From positions 1 through 57,680 of the forward strand of contig JAEOSY010000297.1 of assembly GCA_016840125.1 (NCBI GenBank): DNA of 57,680 bases, read 5' to 3'. Below, piece by piece: positions 1-9,039 of the stretch. This DNA comes from Candidatus Helarchaeota archaeon. GTDB taxonomy: Archaea > Asgardarchaeota > Lokiarchaeia > Helarchaeales > HEL-GB-A. The translations under genes and the position numbers were made by a program. The notes under the pieces are model-generated. The model did no database searches, had not been told where the DNA came from, and saw only the letters and a program-made list of their open reading frames with translations. The number at the start of each line of letters is the position of its first letter. The first letter of the stretch is position 1.

Positions 1-766
1 AACTAAATGTCAGGGGGGATATCGGAATCCTATCCCTACTCGAAATCTCTAAAATTTTCAAATAGCTCTCACGAATTTGGTTGGTAAGCATGATTTGTTG
101 ACGAATTTTCTCATTCGTAATAGTTTGACCCGTAAATTTTTCCAAATCTGCAATTACTTGATTCATACTTTCTAACACTATATCTTCAGTAATTTCATTA
201 TCGATATTAGGAATACACAATAGCGTTAGAGGGACTCTCTCACCAACTTCTTCGAAAGTTTTAGAGAGCCAGTTGCATCGTGTGCCAAAGCCCAACGCAC
301 CATGGAGATATTTTAAATGCGGCCACGTCGAGCCCAGGTAGACCCTAGTTCCAAAACAGGTATCCAACGGGGCACCCGCATTTTCTGCCACCTCAGTATA
401 GGTTTCATACGTTCCATAAACATTAGCTAAGAAATTATCAATTATATCCGTGAAAAACTTGTTTCCTACAATGGGACGTAAGAATTTGATGCCTGTGTGA
501 AGAAAATTCCATCCAAAAAAGTTTTTAGATAATTGTGCCGCTTTAAGGTATGTTCCCGATGTATAGTCTCCCACCCGTAGAAGAAAAACGGGCATGGCAT
601 TTGCAGCTAAAATTAATTCAATTCCAACTGGTAAAATCACCGAAATAACTTTTTTCTTCGATCTCTTGGCTACTTTAAGCTGCTCTTTGCCTGAGAAATA
701 CTTGATTATAAATTTCAAGAGATTTTTCGCGTACAGAAGTTCAATCATTCGTTTCCTTGGGCTCAT
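1..766 (-). CDS. 2-hydroxyacyl-CoA dehydratase-type subunit (HgdB/BcrB-like), 3' end beyond window
   Basis: The minus-strand frame is open from an ATG at 766-764 to the window edge, so the C-terminus is missing (255 codons visible). The protein carries the segment ILPVGIELILAANAMPVFLL, which matches the 'P.ELi.AA.aiPv.l' strand-helix near the N-terminus of the 2-hydroxyglutaryl-CoA dehydratase / benzoyl-CoA reductase family. Further on it has APLDTCFGTRVYLG, a plausible [4Fe-4S]-ligating cysteine, then a helical region with LEKFTGQTIT like its upstream neighbour. The start lies 13 nt after the stop of the 780-1886 gene, so the two are almost certainly co-transcribed and form a heterodimer. 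The family removes water from (R)-2-hydroxyacyl-CoA or reduces aryl-CoA using an ATP-driven activator. No activator gene is visible, and the substrate cannot be read from sequence. It is more divergent than its partner. Confidence 0.7.
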   Translation of the reverse strand, partial: MSPRKRMIELLYAKNLLKFIIKYFSGKEQLKVAKRSKKKVISVILPVGIELILAANAMPVFLLRVGDYTSGTYLKAAQLSKNFFGWNFLHTGIKFLRPIVGNKFFTDIIDNFLANVYGTYETYTEVAENAGAPLDTCFGTRVYLGSTWPHLKYLHGALGFGTRCNWLSKTFEEVGERVPLTLLCIPNIDNEITEDIVLESMNQVIADLEKFTGQTITNEKIRQQIMLTNQIRESYLKILEISSRDRIPISPLTFS

Positions 767-779
767 ATTCTTCCCTGAC

Positions 780-1886
780 TTACGTTATCATCTCGAAAAA
801 GGCGCCAATTCGAGTCCTAAGCTGTTCCAAGCTCGTGGCATAATCGCGTTCCAATTGTAATACGGGAACATCATCCTCTAGAAGTGCATTCTTAAATCTT
901 CTGTAGTCTGCCACGTATGGGTCACAGAATTTTAGAATATGGTCGATAACTCCTTTAACTTGATACTCCTCTATCAATTTCTTAACTCGAGGGACTCGAC
1001 GCACATTTGGAACCATCCGTGATGATTCACACTGCAACAAATAATACCTTGCGAGGGCCTCTATGGGTTCAGTAGTTGCATCATACTTTACTTCGTTCTG
1101 ATAGAAATGAATTCCAGACCACGTATCATTTACAACGACCTTTGCATCGAACTCCTCAATAAATGATATTAGCTCATCACCCAATGCAATTCCGGACCCA
1201 GAAATAAGGATGGGGATGCGATTCGTCTGCGAACCTGTATTTTCAACATTTAATTTTCCAATAGAATTCAACACATAATCGGGTCCCAAAAGTAGAAATC
1301 GATGCATTAAATTATGTAAATCCGTTCCTGTTATTGGGGAATTTGATTTTTTCATCTTTTGATTAATTATTTGAAATGCGCCACGAATCTTGTTATACTT
1401 ATGAATGGTCGTGAGGAGGTTTTCCCCTGAAATGGAGGTCCCTGTGAATTCCTCTAGGCGCTGCTTTAACAATTGGAATTCATTTGCTAAAAACTTTAGG
1501 GCGAAGGGGGCTGTGGTTGTAGGAAAGGTGACCTTAAGGAATGGGATTTTGAAAAATTGAGTGATCATTTCTGATCCACAAAGATCCCCATTGCAAAAGT
1601 TGCCTCCAATATATGAATCAACCAATTTATAGATTTGGTCTCCCTGATCGAAGTATCCAATACATCCGCGCGCAAACGGACAGGTTGCTTGAGTTAAGTA
1701 TTCAGTTCCTTTCGTCGTAGCATATTCATCTCCTCCTAAAGTTAATCGTAGGGGGATTGCGTTGGCGGCATAGATCAATTCATCTGGAATGAGCGCGTGC
1801 GGAAAAATCCCAATAATCTTTTTTCCTTCTGCTTTTAATTCCTGAAGCCGTGTATGAACTGCTTCTAAATCCACTTTTGGAATCAT
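780..1886 (-). CDS. 2-hydroxyacyl-CoA dehydratase / benzoyl-CoA reductase-type subunit (HgdA/BcrC-like)
   Basis: This is a complete 368-aa protein of usual family length. Seen: an N-terminal strand with PDELIYAANAIPLRL, cysteines in the CPFARGC segment (C69, C75) and in FCNGDLCG (C98, C103), a later KFCDPY cysteine near the C-terminus, and a closing segment with P-x-L-x-x-E-R-D-Y and QLRTRIGAFFEM. The last is diagnostic of PF06050-type subunits, in which three cysteines ligate a [4Fe-4S] cluster. The partner subunit follows 13 nt downstream. Members catalyse radical dehydration of 2-hydroxyacyl-CoA in amino-acid fermentation, or reduction of aromatic-CoA. Either is possible here. The ATG start at 1886 is preceded by a TATA-like TTTATAATTT about 50 nt upstream and a weak GTGG ribosome site. 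The family call is firm and the exact substrate is unknown. Confidence 0.85.
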   Translation of the reverse strand: MIPKVDLEAVHTRLQELKAEGKKIIGIFPHALIPDELIYAANAIPLRLTLGGDEYATTKGTEYLTQATCPFARGCIGYFDQGDQIYKLVDSYIGGNFCNGDLCGSEMITQFFKIPFLKVTFPTTTAPFALKFLANEFQLLKQRLEEFTGTSISGENLLTTIHKYNKIRGAFQIINQKMKKSNSPITGTDLHNLMHRFLLLGPDYVLNSIGKLNVENTGSQTNRIPILISGSGIALGDELISFIEEFDAKVVVNDTWSGIHFYQNEVKYDATTEPIEALARYYLLQCESSRMVPNVRRVPRVKKLIEEYQVKGVIDHILKFCDPYVADYRRFKNALLEDDVPVLQLERDYATSLEQLRTRIGAFFEMIT

Positions 1887-2229
1887 AATTTTTCCACTGT
1901 TCTATCTTGCTTTTCATAAGATCGAACCCTAAAATTATAAAGTTTCCTCATTTCATAAAGGAAAAATATCTAGTAATAACAAAGATGCAAAGTAATTTCG
2001 TACCCGAAGTGGTGCTTGCAATATTTTCGGCGATAGTGTTAGTTTGAGAGGATTTCTGGATAATGTGAAGATGGACTAAGATTCAGATATTTATGCATGT
2101 TAACTATAATTGAATTCAATTATGATAACAGCGTTAACTCAAAGGACTAATTTTATATTAAAAACAATTTAATCATTTCGTACAAATATTTTCAACTTTA
2201 GCATAAAATCATTAATTGAGGAAAACGAG
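1887..2229. promoter_or_regulatory. divergent intergenic region with promoters for both flanking genes
   Basis: This 343-nt AT-rich gap separates the dehydratase operon (leftward) from the surface-protein operon (rightward). On the minus strand a TTTATAATTT-like box lies at about 1931-1941, suited to the gene starting at 1886. On the plus strand, TTTTATATTA near 2151-2160 is the best box-A candidate for the gene at 2230, giving a leader of roughly 45 nt with GAGGAAAACGAG before the ATG. A 20-codon hydrophobic reading frame at 1985-2047 has no supporting signal and is not called. No tRNA or repeat was found. Confidence 0.4.
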
Positions 2230-4449
2230 ATGAACTCTAATAAAACAAAAAATACTTATCTACTAGTTTTTCTATTAGCCTTTCTTTTCATCGTTCCATT
2301 GTTTGCAATTTCTTTCCAAATGGTATCAAAAAACAGTGAACCTCTTGATGACCCTTCCCAGTTGGAAACTGTAGCAACTGTTATTAAGCTCCATGTAATG
2401 GATGCAGTTACTGGTGCCGACATTCCGGGTGCCTTCGTTGAATACACTCCCACAGCTGGTGGTGCTTACGAGTCCGGCTCCACCCAATCTACGGGACGTT
2501 TTAATCCCGGAAGTTGCACCGCTGGAACCTACAATGTTACAATTTATAAGCCCGGCTATAAGCTCTATATCAAATATCCTGTTATTTTACAAAACCAAGA
2601 AACCAAATACTATGAAATATTTCTTGAACGTGATACAACAGTATCCATCTATGGTTTTATCCTAGTGAATGTCACAGCTTCTGGAAGTCCTGAATCAGGG
2701 GTAACTGTCCAATGTGTTAATAGTTCAGGGATCGTTGCAACTAATACAACTGGTGGTTCTGGACTTGTTAATATAACAGGGTTAGATGCAGGCATATATA
2801 ATGTGACCGTATCGAAAACTGGTTTTTTTACTCAATCTAAAGGGGCAATTCTTTATTTTGCTGGTGATAATGAAACTGTAAATTTCAACTTAGTAGCTAC
2901 ACCCCCTAATCCCGGCTGGATCGAAGTTACCGTGAGGGATAACGAATCAACCCCTCTACAAAGCGCCCTTGTTCAAGTCCGTAACGCGACCGATCAAGCA
3001 CTTGTAGTAGTTGGATTAACTAATCCCGATGGTTTCTTCAATGCAACCGGACTAGGTATTGGTTGGTATAATGTGACCGCTTCAAAAGATGGCTATATCC
3101 CTGAAACAAAAGACGACCATATTAGTTCGGCAGGCCAAGAAGACTATTTAAACTTCTATTTAATTCCATACGGACCCGAATCCTCCTTCATAGAAGTGAC
3201 AGTACTCGATGGTAATCTATCTAACTCAACGGTTCAATTTCCACTGAACAATTCGTATGTAAATATAATTTACCAAGATAGTGGTCAGTCGATTTCTGCA
3301 GGTCTAACGGATGGTACTGGTATCCATAACGCGACTGGCTTACAAATTGGCTGGTACGACATTTACGTGAGCAAAGCTGGATACGCTCCAACGAAATTAT
3401 CTAATAAAATCGATAATAACGGCGAAGGTGATCGGCTCATCATTTATCTAGCTCCAACGGATCCAATTTCGCTGACAGTCCGGGCATTTGTGCGTGATGC
3501 TGATGCAACTTGGGTTGCACCCCCAAACTGTCTTGTTAGTTTTAAACAGTATGGGTCCATCGTCGGTATAACTAATACTTTCAGTACAGGGTTTGCCGAA
3601 ACAAGCGGCATTTCCAATACGACAGCTGTTGAAATAACTGTATCTCGCGCGGGCTATCAGACAAATATCACCACGTTTAATTTCACAGGCACAAACGCAC
3701 CTGCTCTTGTAGAGGCATACATCTACTTAAAAGCCAACTCCCCTGCATCAGGAGTTATCCACGTGTATGTGATAGATCGAACCACATCGAATCCAGTAGC
3801 CAATGCAACTGTCACTTTAATAAAGCCCGATAAGAGCACAATCAGTTTGGGAGATACCCCTGCAACTGGCTATGTCAATGCTACAGGTCTGAATATAGGT
3901 ACCTACACAATCAATGTAACAAGGGATAACTATTTCTCTAAAGAGGAAAGCACTACTATTGACACAGACGGCGATGAGGATACTTTACCCATTATATTGA
4001 CAAGAAAACAATTTATCCACTTTGAATTGGTGTTGGAGGAAATCACACCCAACCCCGACCCCACAGGTGATATCGACCTGTACTGGAATGTAATTGAATT
4101 TGCTGTAGGATATGGTATTTATCGCGGTAATAATACTGGGAATTTGGAATTGATCGCAACTGTTGGTGCTGGTGTCAAAACATACAAGGATGTGGGTGTG
4201 GAAGGATTCTTCTATTACTACAAAATTGTCGCGACTAATGGTACTCACGAAGTAGTGTCAAATATTGAATCGGTAGCAGTTTTTCAAGCAGGCGTAACTC
4301 TCGATCCCCTTTGGATTCTGGTAATTCTTGGGGCGATAGCATCTGGGACGTTAGCAATGTTTATACTAATAATTGATGAAATGCGACGGGATTATAACAA
4401 GGGTACACCAGGGAAAATGAAAAAAGCCAAAAAGGTGTTGAAAAAATGA
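2230..4449 (+). CDS. cell-surface protein with six carboxypeptidase-regulatory/CnaB-like modules, FN3-like domain and C-terminal TM anchor
   Basis: The 739-aa protein opens with a signal/anchor helix (about residues 10-32, LLVFLLAFLFIVPLFAI). It continues with about six beta-sandwich modules of 75-110 aa, each showing V-x-D...P-x-x-x-A...T...G-x-x-N-x-T-G-L...G-x-Y-x-V-x-V-S-x-x-G-Y. That is the pattern of carboxypeptidase-regulatory-like or CnaB-type domains. A fibronectin-III-like domain follows at about 615-690 (DLYWNVIEFAVGYGIYRG), then a TM helix (about 695-718) and a short lysine-rich cytoplasmic tail. N-x-S/T sequons are abundant, which suggests heavy glycosylation and an S-layer or adhesin role. 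The stop overlaps the next start (ATGA), so a 4-TM protein is translationally coupled. The start ATG follows GAGGAAAACGAG. Function beyond a surface/structural role is not known. Confidence 0.75.
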   Translation: MNSNKTKNTYLLVFLLAFLFIVPLFAISFQMVSKNSEPLDDPSQLETVATVIKLHVMDAVTGADIPGAFVEYTPTAGGAYESGSTQSTGRFNPGSCTAGTYNVTIYKPGYKLYIKYPVILQNQETKYYEIFLERDTTVSIYGFILVNVTASGSPESGVTVQCVNSSGIVATNTTGGSGLVNITGLDAGIYNVTVSKTGFFTQSKGAILYFAGDNETVNFNLVATPPNPGWIEVTVRDNESTPLQSALVQVRNATDQALVVVGLTNPDGFFNATGLGIGWYNVTASKDGYIPETKDDHISSAGQEDYLNFYLIPYGPESSFIEVTVLDGNLSNSTVQFPLNNSYVNIIYQDSGQSISAGLTDGTGIHNATGLQIGWYDIYVSKAGYAPTKLSNKIDNNGEGDRLIIYLAPTDPISLTVRAFVRDADATWVAPPNCLVSFKQYGSIVGITNTFSTGFAETSGISNTTAVEITVSRAGYQTNITTFNFTGTNAPALVEAYIYLKANSPASGVIHVYVIDRTTSNPVANATVTLIKPDKSTISLGDTPATGYVNATGLNIGTYTINVTRDNYFSKEESTTIDTDGDEDTLPIILTRKQFIHFELVLEEITPNPDPTGDIDLYWNVIEFAVGYGIYRGNNTGNLELIATVGAGVKTYKDVGVEGFFYYYKIVATNGTHEVVSNIESVAVFQAGVTLDPLWILVILGAIASGTLAMFILIIDEMRRDYNKGTPGKMKKAKKVLKK

Positions 4450-4916
4450 AAAAAGAAGAAGCATTAAAGGAATTGAAAACGATCTCAAAAGGAGAGGGTG
4501 GTAGCTGGTTATACGGCTTTATCCTTATGGGTAGCGGAATTATCATCATAGTACTTGGCATGTTAGAGCTATTGAACTATACATTTGTTTATAATCTTCT
4601 AGTGAGTGCTGGTCAGGAACAATACGCCGCACTCATGCCAATAGGAGGCGTTATGAACTTTGTTGTTGGCATGTTTGCGATTGTAGCAGGCTTTGGACTT
4701 ATCATAGATCAAGAATGGGCCTGGGGAATGTCGATGCTTATCCTAGTGTTTAACATAATTTTAAGCGTAGTTAATATAATTCAAACGAATTTAATCATAG
4801 AAGTCAGTCCAAGTGAACCCTATTCAATTGCAATTTTAGGAGTATCAATCGCTCTCATAATCGTTTCAATAGTTGGTCTAATTTACTTGGGCTTAACGAA
4901 ATACAGATACGCTTAA
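4446..4916 (+). CDS. four-TM integral membrane protein, unknown function
   Basis: This is a 156-aa protein whose ATG overlaps the stop of the surface protein by ATGA, implying translational coupling. After a short charged N-terminus (about 20 aa) there are four hydrophobic stretches, at about residues 23-43, 60-84, 91-112 and 126-150. No catalytic motif is visible. The coupling suggests it assembles with, or helps export or anchor, the upstream surface protein. No family is recognised. Confidence 0.6.
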   Translation: MKKEEALKELKTISKGEGGSWLYGFILMGSGIIIIVLGMLELLNYTFVYNLLVSAGQEQYAALMPIGGVMNFVVGMFAIVAGFGLIIDQEWAWGMSMLILVFNIILSVVNIIQTNLIIEVSPSEPYSIAILGVSIALIIVSIVGLIYLGLTKYRYA

Positions 4917-4931
4917 ACTATTTAATCTCCC

Positions 4932-4941
4932 TTTTTTTTTT
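4932..4941 (+). terminator. oligo-T transcription terminator
   Basis: A run of ten T residues starts 15 nt after the stop of the 4-TM gene. U-tracts of this kind are sufficient intrinsic terminators for archaeal RNA polymerase. There is no strong stem in front of it. Confidence 0.45.
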
Positions 4942-5063
4942 GTGCTCACATTACATTAGTAATTCTACAATTTTTAAGAACTCTAACTCTACTTAGTGAG
5001 CTTCTATTTTTATAAATAAAAAGAAAAAGGTGATTGTTTTAACAATCTGCAGATTTAACCAGG

Positions 5064-5678
5064 TTAAAGTAAAATACCTGCTGATACGAGCGTTGTTATA
5101 ACTACTGCAACCAATAGAACAATTAAAGCGAGTTCGACGTACTTTAAAAGGTTGGCCATATGTATATCATCGGGTTGCGGTTCAATTTTCCCAAGTTCTT
5201 TCTTCGCATGGGGAACTATTGATATTGGCATTTCCCTGCAGGTCTTTACATCGAGATAAATTGTAATTTGTTTAAGATCTTCCCTAAATTCTGAAAGCTG
5301 CTCCATATCTCTACTAGTGATTTTCATCAACACTTTTGGATCTTCTTCTATTGCTTGTTCAATCGTATAATCTTGTGCTGCTAATAAATCAACAATCTCT
5401 TCATCGAACACTAAGTCAAGCATCATTTTTGCCTTTTTTTGGAGTTCTATGACCTTATTTAGAGGCATTTTTGTTTTTTCATGCATCAGAGAAGCGTCAG
5501 CATTTACAAATTCACTAACGGTCTTTATTTTTAATCTTTTTAATTTGGTTGAGATCTGTTTATCGATTCCATCGATGATTACAATGTTCAAATCATCGAC
5601 TTGTAATTCGGTCTCGGGCGATACGTCCTTCTTTTCTTCCGTCTTTTGAAGATCTTCTGATTTTATTTTCTTAGCCAT
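5064..5678 (-). CDS. predicted tail-anchored protein with helix-hairpin-helix-like domain
   Basis: The 204-aa protein has a charged N-terminal tail and then, at about residues 28-90, IDGIDKQISTKLKRLKIKTVSEFVNAD followed by helices. This resembles the helix-hairpin-helix/DUF4332-type module also found at the N-terminus of RadA. The middle is helical and charged. The last roughly 25 residues (VELALIVLLVAVVITTLVSAGILL) form a single hydrophobic helix ending at the stop codon, which is the layout of a tail-anchored membrane protein. The ATG is preceded by GGGTGA at a 6-nt spacing. It is convergent with the surface-protein operon. The HhH module may bind DNA or protein, and the role at the membrane is unknown. 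Confidence 0.6.
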   Translation of the reverse strand: MAKKIKSEDLQKTEEKKDVSPETELQVDDLNIVIIDGIDKQISTKLKRLKIKTVSEFVNADASLMHEKTKMPLNKVIELQKKAKMMLDLVFDEEIVDLLAAQDYTIEQAIEEDPKVLMKITSRDMEQLSEFREDLKQITIYLDVKTCREMPISIVPHAKKELGKIEPQPDDIHMANLLKYVELALIVLLVAVVITTLVSAGILL

Positions 5679-5776
5679 TATTTTTCACCCTTATTATTGA
5701 TAATTTTTCAACATAAATAAATAACTATTCTTTTTGGAAATAGTGTAATATATATTCTCTTTTCAAAATTTCTATT

Positions 5777-5793
5777 CCATATTAAAAATATGG
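5777..5793. promoter_or_regulatory. inverted repeat CCATATT-AAA-AATATGG overlapping the ribosome site of ggt
   Basis: A perfect 7-bp inverted repeat with a 3-nt spacer. Its right arm ends in the first two G residues of the GGTGA ribosome-binding site (5792-5796) of the gamma-glutamyltransferase gene. It could be a repressor operator or a small hairpin hiding the ribosome site. Confidence 0.35.
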
Positions 5794-5803
5794 TGATTTG
5801 ACC

Positions 5804-7390
5804 TTGACCTCGCCTTTTAACTGGAAATTTCCGTACTCCTCGCAGCGTTCGCCTGTTTTAGCTCGAAATATTGTTGCGGCTGCCCCCCCTTTAGTTTCCC
5901 AAGCTGGACTCCAAATGATTTTAAGGGGGGGAAACGCGATAGATGCCGCAGTTGCCGCCGCTATAGCGCAAACTGTCCTTGATCCCACTATGAATGGAAT
6001 CGGTGGAGATGCTTTTGCTATCCTTTGGGATGGGAAAAAAATTGTAGGGTTAAACGCTTCTGGTAGATCTCCTGCGGCATGGACTCCTGAATACTTCTCA
6101 AAATATAAAACAATGCCATCTCTGGGATGGGACACCGTAACTATCCCTGGAGCTGTCTCAGCGTGGGTTAAGTTATGGAAAAAATACGGACAACTCTCTT
6201 TTAAAGAATTATTTGAACCGGCAATTAACTATGCTAAAAACGGATTTTTAGTTCCTCCAATTGAAGCAGCTCATTGGAATATTGCCAAAAGTCTTTACTA
6301 TAAATATCCCGACTTTAAAAAAGCGTTTCTTAGGAATCGGAAGGCACCGAAAGCAGGACAACTGTTTAAATTCCCCGCACAAGCGAAAACTTTGAAATTG
6401 ATAGCAGAAACTGAAGGAGACGCCTTTTACAGTGGCGAACTGGCAAAACGAATTGTAGAACACGCCGAAAAAACGGGGGGCGCAATTACAAGGGAAGATC
6501 TAGAGAATCATAAAGCTACTTGGGAAAACCTCGTTACGATGGATTATAAAAACGTGACCTTACATGAAATTCCACCCAATGGACAAGGTCTCGCCGCATT
6601 AATAATGTTAGGAATCCTTAAACAATTCGACATCAGTGATTTTGGACCTGATTCTGTGGAGTCGATCCATCTCCAACTTGAAGCAATGAAACTTGCGTTT
6701 GCCGATGCCTACCGTTACATTTCAGATCCCTCAACTATGGAATTTGATGCTCAATTTTTACTTGAGGAAAGCTACTTAGCCAAACGTGCCGCTCTTATTG
6801 ATCCATCCAAGGCTCAGGATTTTAAGCATGGGACTCCACAATTTAGTGATACGATCTATCTTACTACTGCTGACGCCGAAGGAATGATGGTATCATATAT
6901 TCAGTCCAACTTTTTGTGGTTTGGCTCTGGAATAGTAGTTCCCGAGACTGGGATAAGTCTCCAAAATCGGGGCAGCGGCTTCACCTTACAAGAAGGACAT
7001 CCCAATCAGGTTGGACCAAATAAGCGTCCTTTCCATACCATCATTCCTGCCTTTGTCACCCAAAATGGTAACCCTTTGATGAGTTTCGGTGTTATGGGTG
7101 GACCCATGCAACCACAAGGCCATGCTCAAATGATGATTCGCATTTTCGAATATGGACAGAATCCTCAAGCGGCGAGTGATGCCCCTCGCTGGCAGGTAGA
7201 AAAAGGGTTCCAAGTAAATGTCGAAAACAATTTTAATAAGGAAACCATTACAGGGTTAAAGAATATTGGACATAAAATTGTCAAAACATCCTCTTTGGTA
7301 TTCGGCGGCGCTCAGTTAATTTACAAACTCGAAGATGGATATCTGGGGGCATCCGATCATCGAAAAGATGGACAAGCTGTTGGATTCTAA
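5804..7390 (+). CDS. ggt: gamma-glutamyltransferase (Ntn-hydrolase)
   Basis: The 528-aa protein matches gamma-glutamyltransferase over its full length. Seen: the N-terminal GGNAIDAAVAAAIAQTVLDP and NGIGGDAF core, the DTIYLTTAD segment whose threonine (T350, codon at 6851) is the expected autoprocessing site and catalytic nucleophile, NRGSGFTLQ, and the C-terminal GVMGGPMQPQGHAQ oxyanion/substrate loop. The enzyme cleaves or transfers gamma-glutamyl groups from glutathione-like or gamma-glutamyl peptides. No signal peptide is visible, so it is probably cytoplasmic, unlike the secreted bacterial enzyme. GGTGA at 5792-5796 fits the TTG at 5804 (7-nt spacing) better than the in-frame TTG at 5798. 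An MFS permease follows 23 nt downstream, suggesting uptake or export of the peptide or its products. Confidence 0.88.
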   Translation: MTSPFNWKFPYSSQRSPVLARNIVAAAPPLVSQAGLQMILRGGNAIDAAVAAAIAQTVLDPTMNGIGGDAFAILWDGKKIVGLNASGRSPAAWTPEYFSKYKTMPSLGWDTVTIPGAVSAWVKLWKKYGQLSFKELFEPAINYAKNGFLVPPIEAAHWNIAKSLYYKYPDFKKAFLRNRKAPKAGQLFKFPAQAKTLKLIAETEGDAFYSGELAKRIVEHAEKTGGAITREDLENHKATWENLVTMDYKNVTLHEIPPNGQGLAALIMLGILKQFDISDFGPDSVESIHLQLEAMKLAFADAYRYISDPSTMEFDAQFLLEESYLAKRAALIDPSKAQDFKHGTPQFSDTIYLTTADAEGMMVSYIQSNFLWFGSGIVVPETGISLQNRGSGFTLQEGHPNQVGPNKRPFHTIIPAFVTQNGNPLMSFGVMGGPMQPQGHAQMMIRIFEYGQNPQAASDAPRWQVEKGFQVNVENNFNKETITGLKNIGHKIVKTSSLVFGGAQLIYKLEDGYLGASDHRKDGQAVGF

Positions 7391-7413
7391 GGACCCCCGA
7401 GGATTATTATAAA

Positions 7414-8994
7414 ATGAAAATTAGTAAGCCTAGCCTGACCGGACTGGATTTTCAGAAACAATTCATAAATCTTAATTTTCTGCTCATTTATGCGTCCGCC
7501 ATCGTTGGCATGAGCTATTTATTTTTCAATTATCTATATGAGATTGGGCTAAATTATTTGTTTATTGCATTTCTCGTGTTGGGAATGGGGATCGCAGGAG
7601 TTTTATGGACTTTCATCTTTAAAAAGGTGCAAAACCCCTTTCTCTTCGTAATATTGGATATCCCTGTTGGCATATGTGCATTTGCTTTAGTGTTTATTAA
7701 GACAATTTGGAGCGCTATAATCGGTTTTATTCTTGTCGGTTTTCTTGGACTTACAATTACCATGGGGTTTATTATATATCTAAAAAAAGTTACTCGTATT
7801 GAAACCCGCGGGCGTGAAATTGGGAAGTTACTTACACTCTACGGAATTCTGGTTCTCGCCATTTCTATTATGGCTTTTTTTGTACATATTGATATCTTAT
7901 TCATCATGTTCGGAATTATGTTAATTACATATGGGATTATAGGGCTATTGTTATACAAAAGCTACACAGTACCGGAACCTGAAAAAAGCGAATTAATATT
8001 AACACATGACCTTCAAAGGAAAGATTTCTATTATTACTTCATTGCAATTTTTATGTTTTTGCTGGTTCTTGGGATTTGCGTCTGGTTAAACCTCGAAGAT
8101 GGTACAACCACACAGTTTGCTGAAGATGCAGGTGCGATCTTCTTTGGAGGATACTCTGACACACCTACTGGACTAGAGAATTCGTTATTTTACATGTCCC
8201 TCCCCATGCCTCTTGCCGCCTACCCCGTTGGCGTGCTCATTGACCGAATTGGTCGAAGAGAGATGTTTCTAATCGGATTAGTAAGTAATAGTGTGGGATT
8301 GTTTTTCTTAGCCTTCTTTTACAGCATGGAAACATTGATCCTCGCTTGGTTTTTTATTGGAATTGGAATGGTTGCCCTCCTCAATTTAACCATAACCATA
8401 ATAATCGACGTAAGAGATGAACTTTCCAGAAAATATCTTGGAATTTGCTGGAGCTTCTTCTTCTCTGGCTTAATTGTTGGCGTTTTAGTTGGATTTGTAA
8501 CTGTGGATCAAGGTTTTTCACATGTTTCGCAACTCATTCTCATGGCTTTTCCAGTTGCGATCTTTGCGGTCCTTCATGCGCAGGACACCCTGCCTTCTAA
8601 GGAAGAACGTGAATGGCGATCATGTGTGCAGAATCTTTTCCTCATGTTTGGCTCCATAAATATAGTGCATTATCCCTTCCATGGTAAAAAAGCGATCGAT
8701 GAGGACCTCTTCGCTGGTGGTATTAGTGGAATGAGTGCTCTGATCCAGGAATTAACGAGTAGTGATGAGCAAATTGAAGTTTTCAGCCAAAAAAATACGA
8801 AAATCATCCTTAAATATGGAAAATACTTAACTGGGGCATTAATTTCTTCTAAAGACCTTAACATTCTCCATCACAAACTGCAAGGTGTTATAGACGACTA
8901 TGAGGATATATTCGTAGACTATTTTGAAGACTGGGATGGCGAGCTGCTCAAATTCAACCCGGGCATTCGCCTCATTAAACGCCATTTCTTTTAA
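7414..8994 (+). CDS. MFS-type permease with C-terminal cytoplasmic longin-like domain
   Basis: The first roughly 395 of 526 residues hold about 12 hydrophobic helices. The loop DRIGRREMFLIG matches the major facilitator motif 'D-R-x-G-R-R'. From about residue 400 to the end is a soluble domain with alternating strands and helices: NLFLMFGSINIVHYPF, then a long helix, TKIILKYGKYLTGALIS, and LHHKLQGVIDDYEDIFVDYFEDWDG. This pattern aligns by eye with the cytoplasmic domain of the giant surface protein at 43658-44020 and looks like a longin/roadblock-type fold. It follows ggt by 23 nt and is likely co-transcribed, so a gamma-glutamyl compound or amino acid is a reasonable but unproven substrate. 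The domain could regulate transport by binding a small GTPase or a partner longin. Confidence 0.7.
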   Translation: MKISKPSLTGLDFQKQFINLNFLLIYASAIVGMSYLFFNYLYEIGLNYLFIAFLVLGMGIAGVLWTFIFKKVQNPFLFVILDIPVGICAFALVFIKTIWSAIIGFILVGFLGLTITMGFIIYLKKVTRIETRGREIGKLLTLYGILVLAISIMAFFVHIDILFIMFGIMLITYGIIGLLLYKSYTVPEPEKSELILTHDLQRKDFYYYFIAIFMFLLVLGICVWLNLEDGTTTQFAEDAGAIFFGGYSDTPTGLENSLFYMSLPMPLAAYPVGVLIDRIGRREMFLIGLVSNSVGLFFLAFFYSMETLILAWFFIGIGMVALLNLTITIIIDVRDELSRKYLGICWSFFFSGLIVGVLVGFVTVDQGFSHVSQLILMAFPVAIFAVLHAQDTLPSKEEREWRSCVQNLFLMFGSINIVHYPFHGKKAIDEDLFAGGISGMSALIQELTSSDEQIEVFSQKNTKIILKYGKYLTGALISSKDLNILHHKLQGVIDDYEDIFVDYFEDWDGELLKFNPGIRLIKRHFF

Positions 8995-9039
8995 AATTTC
9001 TTTCAGAAATCTATTAATTCACCAACTCCGAAGAAATAA

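Noticed and set aside
1985..2047. 20-codon hydrophobic reading frame
   Set aside because: No ribosome site, no homology and too short to support.
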